Shown here in pieces: positions 1-5,542 of a DNA stretch of 6,435 bases. The translations under genes and the position numbers were made by a program. This DNA comes from JAMLIN01 sp964476625 (lineage in GTDB: Bacteria > Pseudomonadota > Gammaproteobacteria > Burkholderiales > Burkholderiaceae_E), in NCBI GenBank assembly GCA_964476625.1, contig CAYZBJ010000126.1, positions 1 through 6,435 of the forward strand, given 5' to 3'. Position 1 is the first letter of the stretch; each line of letters opens with the position of its first letter. The notes below the pieces were generated by a model that had not been told where the DNA came from, ran no database searches, and was given only the letters and a program-made list of their open reading frames with translations.

Positions 1-1250
1 GGAAGCGAAAGCCGTTGGCGGCGATCGTCGCCGACTCCATGTCGAGCGCGATCGCCCGGCTCTGGCTGAACCGCCGTTCGGGCGTGCTCGGAACGCCGCG
101 CGAGGGCGCCAGTTCCCAGTTGCGGTTGTCGGTGCTGGCCACGGTGCCGGTGCGCATGACCCGCTTGCATTCCTGTTCGCGCAGGCCGGTGATCTCGGCT
201 ACCGCCGACTCGAGCGCGACCTGGACCTCGGCGAGCGCCGGAATCGGCACCCACAGGGGAAGCTCCTCGTCGAGCACATGGTCCTCGCGGACATAGCCGT
301 GGGCGAGGACATAATCGCCGAGTCGCTGCGTGGTGCGCAGTCCGGCGCAATGGCCGAGCATGATCCACGCGTGCGGGCGCAGCACCGCGATGTGGTCGGT
401 GATGGTCCGCGCGCTCGACGGGCCGACGCCGATGTTGACCATCGTGATGCCGGCGCGGTCGGGGCGCACGAGGTGGTAGGCGGGCATCTGCGGCANNNNN
501 NNNNNCGCGCCGCGTGACGACGTTGCCCGGCTCGACGAAGCGGTCGTAGGTGTGCGCGCCCGAATCGTCGGCCATCATCCGGTGGCCGAGCTTCACGAAC
601 TCGTCGAGGTAGAACTGGTAGTTCGTGAACAGGATGAAGTTCTGGAAGTGTTCGGGGCTCGTCCCCGTGTAGTGCAGCAACCGGTGCAGCGAATAGTCGA
701 CGCGCGGCGCCGTGAACAGCGCCAGCGGGCGCGGCGCGCCGGCGCGCGGTTCATGCGTGCCGTTGGCGATGCCGTCGTCCATCGCGGCGAGGTCGGGCAG
801 GTCGAAGACGTCGCGCAGCTGCCGCAGGCGTTCGGCATCGAGCCGGCCCTCCAGGTGTTCGGCGCCATGCACCGAGAAGTGCAGCGGAATCGGCTGGCGC
901 CCGGTGCCCACCTCGAGCGGTACCCCGTGGCTGCGCAGCAGCAGGCGGAACTGCTCAAGGTAGTAGTCGCCGAACAGGTCGGGACGCGTGAGGGTGGTCT
1001 CGTACTGGCCGGGTCCGGCGACGAATCCGTAGCTCAGCCGGGACGCGGCGCTCGCGAAGGTGCTGGTGCGCAGGCGCACGTACGGATAGTGCGCATGCAC
1101 CTGCGCGCCGACCTCGTCCCCGGCGACGAAGCGCTGCAGCATGCCGCGCAGCCACGAGACATTGGTTTCGTAGATGAGCCGCACGCGAGCCAGTGCGGCG
1201 GCGGGATCATCGAACGTCGCCGGGGCGACGAATGGCGGTTCGCTGTCCAA
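1..1250 (-). CDS. amn: AMP nucleosidase, C-terminus cut by window edge, interrupted by an N gap
   Basis: The enzyme hydrolyses the N-glycosidic bond of AMP to adenine and ribose 5-phosphate in purine salvage, in the cytoplasm. The N-terminal regulatory domain is recognisable from RVDYSLHRLLHYTGTSPEHF and FILFTNYQFYLDEF. After the gap comes the nucleoside phosphorylase-like catalytic domain, with PQMPAYHL, NIGVGPSSARTITDH, GHCAGLR, GDYVLAHGYVREDHVLD and the ribose-binding DMESATIAA motif. Compared from memory with the 484-residue E. coli Amn, about 70 residues lie beyond the left edge, including the catalytic Asp of the VSDKP motif. I chose the TTG at 1250 because AGGAGG sits seven bases upstream. 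An in-frame GTG at 1274 is possible but has no well-placed ribosome binding site. The frame is open on both sides of 496-505, but the two parts are out of phase if the ten Ns are taken literally, so the gap length is wrong rather than the gene broken. The product is certain. The start is probable. Confidence 0.95.
   Translation of the reverse strand, partial: MDSEPPFVAPATFDDPAAALARVRLIYETNVSWLRGMLQRFVAGDEVGAQVHAHYPYVRLRTSTFASAASRLSYGFVAGPGQYETTLTRPDLFGDYYLEQFRLLLRSHGVPLEVGTGRQPIPLHFSVHGAEHLEGRLDAERLRQLRDVFDLPDLAAMDDGIANGTHEPRAGAPRPLALFTAPRVDYSLHRLLHYTGTSPEHFQNFILFTNYQFYLDEFVKLGHRMMADDSGAHTYDRFVEPGNVVTRRXXXXAADARLPPRAPRPRRHHDGQHRRRPVERADHHRPHRGAAPARVDHARPLRRTAHHAATRRLCPRPRLCPRGPCARRGASPVGADSGARRGPGRARVGGSRDHRPARTGMQAGHAHRHRGQHRQPQLGTGALARRSEHARTAVQPEPGDRARHGVGDDRRQRLSL
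496..505. other. Assembly gap (run of ten Ns)
   Basis: Ten undetermined bases lie inside amn. Codons on the right begin at positions congruent to 2 modulo 3 and on the left to 1 modulo 3, so ten bases cannot be the true length if the gene is intact. Upstream of the gap the protein reads FVEPGNVVTRR and downstream PQMPAYHL. In E. coli Amn, as I recall it, roughly 14 to 15 residues separate these points. The missing DNA is therefore probably about 40 bases or more (inference), and the Ns are a scaffolding placeholder. Confidence 0.97.
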
Positions 1251-1294
1251 TTCGGCTCCTCCTGGATCCTTCACGCTCCCCGGGCGGCAAGTCG

Positions 1295-1319
1295 CCGGTC
1301 GATGCATGGCATCATCCGG
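1295..1319. promoter_or_regulatory. Imperfect inverted repeat between divergent amn and the CopG-like gene (possible operator)
   Basis: The arms are CCGGTCGATGC (1295-1305) and GCATCATCCGG (1309-1319), separated by three bases. Nine of eleven positions pair. The repeat lies near the middle of the only spacer between the two divergent start codons, where a regulator could act on both genes. I could not place convincing -35 and -10 boxes around it, and short repeats arise easily in GC-rich DNA, so a regulatory role is only a suggestion. Confidence 0.22.
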
Positions 1320-1350
1320 ATTGTCCCCCGAATACTCACGAGGAAGTCCC

Positions 1351-1827
1351 ATGTCGAATCCGGTCTGTCCAGCGCGACGCGGTGTTCTCGCCGGCGCCGT
1401 CGGGCTCGGCGTGCTGGCGTGCACGCCGGCGCTGGCGCGCGCACGGCCCCGCGTCGAGGTCTGGAAGTCGACGACCTGCGCTTGCTGCGGCGACTGGATC
1501 GCGCACATGCGCGAGGCGGGGTTCGACATCGAGGTCCACGATACCGGCAACACCGCCGCGCGCGCCCGCCTCGGCATGCCTGTGCAGTATGGCTCCTGCC
1601 ACACCGCGCGGGTCGAGGGCTACGTCCTCGAGGGGCATGTGCCGGCCGCTGACGTCACCCGCCTGTTGCGCGAGAAACCCGATGCGCTCGGTCTCGCGGT
1701 GCCCGGCATGCCGGTCGGCTCCCCCGGCATGGATGGCCCCGAGTACAGGGGGCGGCGGGATCCCTACGATACCCTGCTGGTCGAGCGCGGCGGCGGCGGA
1801 CACCGGGTGTTCGTCTCGCATCGCTGA
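1351..1827 (+). CDS. DUF411 / CopG-like cysteine-motif protein, exported, probably copper-related
   Basis: This 158-residue protein belongs to the DUF411 family, whose studied member is CopG of Pseudomonas, a periplasmic thioredoxin-fold copper-binding protein linked to copper resistance. Visible family marks are VWKSTTCACCGDW (residues 37-49, Cys43, Cys45, Cys46), YGSCHTARVEGYVLEGHVPA (80-99, Cys83 and His84) and GMPVGSPGM (119-127). The N-terminus is an export signal: Arg9-Arg10 followed by a hydrophobic stretch to about residue 23. It can be read as a Tat-like or Sec signal cleaved after PALARA, or as a weak lipobox VLAC with Cys24. The ATG is preceded by AGGA (1341-1344) six bases away. 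The SirB-family gene follows after 27 bases, probably in the same transcript. No copper pump, oxidase or sensor gene is visible nearby, so the copper role rests on the family alone. Confidence 0.9.
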   Translation: MSNPVCPARRGVLAGAVGLGVLACTPALARARPRVEVWKSTTCACCGDWIAHMREAGFDIEVHDTGNTAARARLGMPVQYGSCHTARVEGYVLEGHVPAADVTRLLREKPDALGLAVPGMPVGSPGMDGPEYRGRRDPYDTLLVERGGGGHRVFVSHR

Positions 1828-1854
1828 AGCCGGTGATCTCGCCCCAGGATCGAC

Positions 1855-2235
1855 TTGGACTACCTCGACTGGAAGACGATCCACCTCGCGATGGTGGTTG
1901 CGAGCGTCGCCGGCTTCCTGCTGCGTTTCGGCTTGCGCTTCGCCGCGCCGCGCCTGCTGCAATCCCGCCTGGTGCGCACTGTGCCGCACATCGTCGACAC
2001 CCTGCTGCTCGTGAGCGCGATCGCGATGGTGCTGATCGCATGGCCGGGAGTGCCGGGCTGGATCCGGGCCAAGATCGTCGGACTGCTGGTGTACATCGTT
2101 GCCGGCAGCTATGCGCTCAAGCGCGCCCACAGGCCGGCCACGATCGCGATCGCCTTCCTGGTGGCGATCGCGGCGGTCGCGTACATCGTCGCGACCGCCT
2201 ACACCAAGAATCCCTGGGGATTCCTGGGGTCGTAG
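1855..2235 (+). CDS. SirB2-family integral membrane protein
   Basis: This small hydrophobic protein of 126 residues resembles the SirB2/YchQ family, named from a Salmonella gene first reported as an invasion-gene regulator. Its biochemical role is not established. Four membrane helices are visible at about residues 9-27, 43-64, 71-90 and 95-115. Family-typical residues are the early WKTIHLAM with His10 in helix 1, the basic LLQSRLVRTVPHIVDTLL with His45 and Asp48 at the start of helix 2, and AKIVGLLVYIVAGSYALKR in helix 3. The protein ends in the short polar TKNPWGFLGS. The start is TTG, supported by AGGA (1846-1849) five bases upstream and by the family-like N-terminus. It sits 27 bases after the CopG-like gene and is likely co-transcribed. 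Its TAG stop is directly followed by the stop codon of the opposing lipoprotein gene. Confidence 0.87.
   Translation: MDYLDWKTIHLAMVVASVAGFLLRFGLRFAAPRLLQSRLVRTVPHIVDTLLLVSAIAMVLIAWPGVPGWIRAKIVGLLVYIVAGSYALKRAHRPATIAIAFLVAIAAVAYIVATAYTKNPWGFLGS
2208..2223. terminator. Short perfect hairpin near the sirB/lipoprotein convergent junction
   Basis: GAATCCC (2208-2214) and GGGATTC (2217-2223) pair perfectly around two bases (or six pairs with a four-base loop). The hairpin lies in the last codons of the SirB gene and, read on the minus strand, 12 bases past the lipoprotein stop, where it is followed by TTGGTGT. There is no real T-run on either strand. It is at best a weak or Rho-assisted terminator for the minus-strand gene. 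Confidence 0.22.
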
Positions 2236-3054
2236 TCAGCGGCCGCCCTGGACGCCGAGCCGGCCGCCGGTGCCAAGCCCGCCCTGGACCGACTGCGCCT
2301 GGTAGGACTTCACCGAGCGCACCAGCTGGTTGTACGAGTCGGCGAACGCGGCCGCTATGACCTTGCCCTGGGCGGTGTTGGTGTAGCCACCGAGGTTGCC
2401 GCCGGTGCGGCTGCCGGCCAGGGCGCCCATGATGTTGAAGTCGGTGTTCGACGAACTGCCCTCGGCCGCGGCGAGCTGGACGCCGGAGCGGTTGTCGGTC
2501 AGCGTCAGCATCGTGGAGGCCTCCTGGAACTTCACTCCGCCGGCGAGTGAGCCAAGGACGCCGAGCGAGCTCGAGACGCGCGACAACGTGCCGCCGATGC
2601 CACCGGCGTCCTTCTGGTTGAAGGTGATGCTCGGATTCATGCTGAAGTCGGCCGCGACCATCTGCCCACGCTGGAAGTTGCTGCCCTGCCGCAGTTCGCC
2701 CGAGTCGGCCAGGCCACGTTCCTGCTGCATCTGGCTCATCGCGCGGCCGCGCTCGACGACCACGAAGCAGTTCGACTGCTGGACCAGCAGGCGGATCAGC
2801 GGCACCGTCGATTCCAGGTTGTGGCTGCGCAGCTGGCCGTACCAGGGTTGCGACTGATCCTCGATGACCGCAAGCGTGCCCAGCGAGGCATCGCAGCGCT
2901 CGAGCTGCGCATTGGCATTGTGCGAGCTGGAGCCGCCGGCCGAGCCGGTCGCGGCCGTCTTGGCGCCGGCGTCGCCCAGCACCGGCATCGAGCCGACGCA
3001 GCCGGCAAGCACGCCGACGGCGCCCAGCGAGATGAGCAGGCGGATGGTCGTCAT
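2236..3054 (-). CDS. CsgG/HfaB-like outer-membrane-type lipoprotein of unknown function
   Basis: The 272-residue product has a lipoprotein signal: MTTIRLLISLGAVGV, then lipobox Leu16-Ala17-Gly18-Cys19. Val20 follows, so no inner-membrane retention Asp is present. A Ser/Gly/Asn-rich linker (about 30-48) leads to a folded region with LERCDASLGTLAVIED (51-66), STVPLIRLLVQQSNCFVVVERGR (82-104), a GELRQGSNFQRGQMVAADF segment (119-137) and KFQEASTMLTLTDNRSGVQLAAAEGS. This order, with VVVERGR, GQMVAADF and LTDNRSGVQLA, resembles the CsgG fold family (curli secretion channel, HfaB). Cys54 and Cys96 could form a disulfide. The tail VQGGLGTGGRLGVQGGR is glycine-rich with a repeated VQGG. AGGAG (3061-3065 on the minus strand) lies six bases before the ATG. 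No curli subunit or other csg gene is nearby, so a secretion role cannot be claimed. The gene appears to be transcribed alone. Confidence 0.85.
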   Translation of the reverse strand: MTTIRLLISLGAVGVLAGCVGSMPVLGDAGAKTAATGSAGGSSSHNANAQLERCDASLGTLAVIEDQSQPWYGQLRSHNLESTVPLIRLLVQQSNCFVVVERGRAMSQMQQERGLADSGELRQGSNFQRGQMVAADFSMNPSITFNQKDAGGIGGTLSRVSSSLGVLGSLAGGVKFQEASTMLTLTDNRSGVQLAAAEGSSSNTDFNIMGALAGSRTGGNLGGYTNTAQGKVIAAAFADSYNQLVRSVKSYQAQSVQGGLGTGGRLGVQGGR

Positions 3055-3206
3055 GGGGTTCTCCTGTAGTCGTTCTTTTCCGGGTGCGCTGGACTGTAAC
3101 GCATCCCGAGTCGATGGGGACTCATCCGGCGATGATAGGCCGCCTGCAGGGGACCGGCGTCACCGGCCCGGCCAGGTTCGCCCGCCGGGAGCGGGCGGCG
3201 GGCGCA

Positions 3207-3212
3207 TACAAT
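3207..3212 (+). promoter_or_regulatory. Candidate -10 box of the MFS gene, implying a leaderless transcript
   Basis: TACAAT matches five of six bases of the sigma-70 -10 consensus. Counting seven bases on from its last base puts transcription start at about 3219-3220, which is the A of the ATG at 3220. The only purine-rich bases before the ATG (GCGGG) touch the start codon and are too close to act as a ribosome binding site. No good -35 box lies 17 bases upstream. Instead there is an 8-bp perfect inverted repeat, CGCCCGCC (3179-3186) and GGCGGGCG (3197-3204). Confidence 0.4.
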
Positions 3213-3219
3213 CCGCGGG

Positions 3220-4485
3220 ATGCCTGTCGCCGATCCAGATCCGGCACCGCCTGGCCGGGTCTCGCCGGTGCGCCGCCCCGCGACTGCGTGGCCGGTGCTC
3301 GCCGCGGGCGTGGTGGCGGCGTTGCATGTCGGCAAGCTGCCGCCGGCACTGCCCGCGATCCGGGATTCGCTGCAGATGGAACTGGTCACCGCCGGTTTCC
3401 TGGTGGCCCTGTTCCAGCTCGGCAGCGCCCTGGTCGGTATCGTCGGCGGTGCTCTGGCCGATCGCTTCGGCCCGCGCCGGGCGCAGGTCTGCGGCCTGGT
3501 GCTGCTCGGGCTCGCGAGCATTGCGGGCGCCGGGTCGACCACGCCGGCCGCGGCGCTCGCCTGGCGCGCCGTCGAGAGCCTCGCCTTCATCATGAGCGTC
3601 CTGCCCGGGCCTTCCCTGATCGCCCGGGCCGTCGGCCCGCGGGCGATCAGCGGCTGGCTCGGCCTGTGGGGCGCCTACATGCCGATCGGTTTCGCGACGG
3701 CGCTGTTCGTCATGCCCTGGCTGCTCGCCGACTGGGGCTGGCGGGCGAGCTGGGTGATCGCCGGCCTGGTGTCCTTCGCCTGCGCGGCGGCGATCCTCCT
3801 CTGGGTGCCGGCCGACGGCCCGCGCGCCTCGCCGACGGCGGCCCTGGGTCCGCTGCTGCGAGCGACCCTCCGGCTGCCCGGCCCCTGGCTGCTGTCACTG
3901 TGCTTCGCTTTCTACGCCGGGCAGTTCATCAGCATCTTCGCCTTCCTGCCGACCATCTACGAGGAAGCCGGCATCGACCCGGGCGTCATCGGCGCGCTGA
4001 CCGCGGTCGCGGTGGCGGTCAATGCGCTGGGCAACATCGCCGCCGGCCGGCTGTTCCATCGCGGTGCATCGCCGGCCATGCTCATCGCCGTGGCGGCGAT
4101 CGTGATGATCGCGTGCGAATGGCTGGCCTTCGGCTCCGGCGCCGGCTTCGGGATCCGCTATGCGGCGGTGGTGGTCCTCAGCCTGGTGGCTGGCATCATT
4201 CCGGGGACGCTGTTCGCCTGCGTGCCACGCCATGCGCCCGGGCCGCAGGCGGTCACCACCACGGTCGGGCTGGTCCAGCAGGGAGCTGGTGTCGGCCAGT
4301 TGCTCCTGCCGCCGCTGGTGGCCTGGGTGGCGGCATCGAGCGGCGGCTGGTCCCATACCTGGCTGGTGACCGGGGCCTTCGCCCTGGCCGACCTCGCGCT
4401 CGCCGGGCTGCTTGCCCTGCATGAGCGACGCGCGCGCCGGCTGCGCGCAGCCGCTGCTGCCGGCGCGCGCGCTTCAGTCGAGTAG
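3220..4485 (+). CDS. Major facilitator superfamily transporter, substrate unknown
   Basis: This 421-residue inner-membrane carrier has about twelve hydrophobic helices in two halves. After a proline-rich N-terminus of about 22 residues comes helix 1 with HVGKLPPALPAIRDSL (36-51). The loop between helices 2 and 3 holds the family signature GGALADRFGPRR (76-87). The second half starts near LRLPGPWLLSLCFAFYAGQF, and the protein ends in a basic, alanine-rich tail. The LPPALPAIR and VTAGFL pattern in helices 1-2 resembles CynX/NimT-type or unclassified MFS carriers, but this does not identify a substrate. The ATG at 3220 gives the full N-terminus and fits a leaderless start. A GTG further in (Val14, 3259) is a less likely alternative. 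The gene is divergent from the CsgG-like lipoprotein gene across 165 bases. Its last 12 bases overlap the end of the convergent ccmH. No enzyme or regulator gene beside it hints at its cargo. Confidence 0.9.
   Translation: MPVADPDPAPPGRVSPVRRPATAWPVLAAGVVAALHVGKLPPALPAIRDSLQMELVTAGFLVALFQLGSALVGIVGGALADRFGPRRAQVCGLVLLGLASIAGAGSTTPAAALAWRAVESLAFIMSVLPGPSLIARAVGPRAISGWLGLWGAYMPIGFATALFVMPWLLADWGWRASWVIAGLVSFACAAAILLWVPADGPRASPTAALGPLLRATLRLPGPWLLSLCFAFYAGQFISIFAFLPTIYEEAGIDPGVIGALTAVAVAVNALGNIAAGRLFHRGASPAMLIAVAAIVMIACEWLAFGSGAGFGIRYAAVVVLSLVAGIIPGTLFACVPRHAPGPQAVTTTVGLVQQGAGVGQLLLPPLVAWVAASSGGWSHTWLVTGAFALADLALAGLLALHERRARRLRAAAAAGARASVE
4429..4471. terminator. Perfect 12-bp GC hairpin at the MFS/ccmH convergent junction
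   Basis: CGCGCGCGCCGG (4429-4440) and CCGGCGCGCGCG (4460-4471) are exact reverse complements around a 19-base loop that itself holds the palindrome CTGCGCGCAG (4441-4450). On the minus strand the stem starts two bases after the ccmH stop codon, where a terminator or 3' stabilising hairpin would be expected. On the plus strand it ends 11 bases before the MFS stop codon. No T-run follows on either strand, so intrinsic termination is doubtful. An RNA-stabilising or transcript-pausing stem is also possible. Confidence 0.42.
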
Positions 4486-4938
4486 TCGGCGCGCCTTCTC
4501 GCGGCCGGCCGCGGCAGGATCGTCGGCGCGCCCGCCGCCATCGGGGCTGGCGCCAGGGGCCGGGTCGGCAGCGCCGGCCGGGGTGCTGACAGGACGGCCG
4601 GCATCGCCGGCGAGGCGCTGGCGGCGCTGGACCAGCCACCAGGCCCCGGCGCCTGCCGCCAGCAACGCGAACGGACCGGCCCAGAGGGCCCAGGTGGTCT
4701 GCTTGAGCGGCGGCTTGAAGAGCACGAAGTCACCGTAGCGCGCGACGAGGAAGGCCTTGATCTCGTCGTTGCTGCGACCGCTCGCCATCTGCTCGCGGAC
4801 TTCGTCGCGCAGGTCGCCGGCGAGTTCGGCGCTGGAATCGGCGAGCGACTGGTTCTGGCAGACGAGGCAGCGCAGTTCCTCGGACAGGGCCTTGAGTCGG
4901 TCCTCGTCGACCGGGACGGATGCGGGTTGGTCGCTCAT
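4474..4938 (-). CDS. ccmH: Cytochrome c maturation protein CcmH, without a visible signal peptide
   Basis: CcmH is a membrane-anchored thiol oxidoreductase of System I that helps keep the CxxCH cysteines of apocytochrome c reduced for haem attachment. The 154-residue product carries the family core EELRCLVCQNQSLADSSAEL with Cys24 and Cys27, DLRDEVREQMASGRSNDEI, and YGDFVLFKPPLK. A single membrane helix follows at about 83-103 (WALWAGPFALLAAGAGAWWL), then VQRRQRL and a 45-residue Pro/Ala/Gly-rich tail ending in KARRLLD. The N-terminus MSDQPASVPVDEDRLKAL is hydrophilic. The usual cleavable signal peptide is absent, and no frame in the 22 bases after the ccmG stop could encode one. The ATG at 4938 has no clear ribosome binding site, suggesting translational coupling to ccmG. 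The TPR protein gene ccmI, usual next in the cluster, does not follow. Confidence 0.93.
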   Translation of the reverse strand: MSDQPASVPVDEDRLKALSEELRCLVCQNQSLADSSAELAGDLRDEVREQMASGRSNDEIKAFLVARYGDFVLFKPPLKQTTWALWAGPFALLAAGAGAWWLVQRRQRLAGDAGRPVSTPAGAADPAPGASPDGGGRADDPAAAGREKARRLLD

Positions 4939-4960
4939 GGCGTCATCGGGGTCGCAGGGC

Positions 4961-5536
4961 TCAGGCGCCGGGCTCGGCCTGGAGTTGCCGGACCAGCGGC
5001 ATCAGCTGGTCGCGGATGATCTCGGCCGAGAAGGGGCCGGTCTGCTTGAAGCGGATTACGCCGCGCTTGTCGATCAGGAAGCTCTCGGGGGCGCCATAGA
5101 CACCGTAGTCGATCGCGGCCCGCCCCGGGCGGTCGCTGATCACCACCGAGTACGGGTTGCCGTGGCGCTCGAGCCAGCGGGTCGATGCCACTGGATCGTC
5201 CTTCCAGGCCAGGCCGACCAGGGGCAGGCTGCCTTCGCGGGCGATCTGGTTGAACAGGGGATGTTCGATCAGGCAGGCCGCGCACCAGGAGCCCCAGATA
5301 TTGAGCAGCCAGACCTTGCCGCGCATCTGTTCCGGACCCCAGGCCTGGTCGTCGGTGCCGAGCACCGGCAGGGAGAAGGCCGGCGCCGGCTTGTCGACCA
5401 GGGGCGAGGGAATCCTGCGCGGGTCGTTCGACAAGCCCTTGTAGAGGAACGCGCCGATCACGGCGAACAGCAGCAGCGGGATGATGAAACGCAGGCTTCG
5501 CATCGCGGATTCAGGACGTGCGGACGATTCGGTCAC
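4961..5536 (-). CDS. ccmG: Thiol:disulfide interchange protein CcmG (DsbE)
   Basis: CcmG is the periplasmic thioredoxin-like reductase of cytochrome c maturation. It takes electrons from DsbD/CcdA and reduces the disulfide of apocytochrome c or CcmH. A single N-terminal membrane anchor (RFIIPLLLFAVIGAFLYKGL, about 16-35) precedes the soluble domain. The active site is WGSWCAACLIEHP with Cys85 and Cys88. The cis-proline segment GVYGAPESFLID has Pro150, and the typical VIRFKQTGPF follows. The 191-residue length assumes GTG at 5536, which lies six bases after the ccmF stop with a GAG-rich stretch between. An in-frame ATG at 5503 would give MRSLRFII and a 180-residue protein of equally usual length, so the exact start is open. 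It is tightly packed between ccmF and ccmH and surely co-transcribed with both. Confidence 0.96.
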   Translation of the reverse strand: MTESSARPESAMRSLRFIIPLLLFAVIGAFLYKGLSNDPRRIPSPLVDKPAPAFSLPVLGTDDQAWGPEQMRGKVWLLNIWGSWCAACLIEHPLFNQIAREGSLPLVGLAWKDDPVASTRWLERHGNPYSVVISDRPGRAAIDYGVYGAPESFLIDKRGVIRFKQTGPFSAEIIRDQLMPLVRQLQAEPGA

Positions 5537-5542
5537 GGGCTC

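Noticed and set aside
552..1652. Long open frame on the plus strand across amn and into the CopG-like gene
   Set aside because: It is antisense to an unmistakable AMP nucleosidase, is rich in Arg/Ala/Gly as expected of a GC-rich shadow frame, and resembles no family.
1336..2130. 264-codon minus-strand frame opposite the CopG-like and SirB genes
   Set aside because: It has no recognisable motif and overlaps two supported genes with ribosome binding sites and family motifs.
2236..3054. A curli (csg) secretion locus
   Set aside because: Only the CsgG-like lipoprotein is present. The neighbours are SirB and an MFS carrier, with no curli subunit, CsgE/F or regulator gene.
3055..3120. Promoter of the lipoprotein gene at TACAGT on the minus strand
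   Set aside because: The hexamer matches only four of six -10 bases and there is no -35-like sequence at a suitable distance, so I do not list it.
3084..4424. 446-codon plus-strand frame overlapping the MFS gene in another frame
   Set aside because: It is Arg/Ala/Gly-rich with no membrane helices, whereas the frame starting at 3220 gives a complete MFS carrier with its signature loop.
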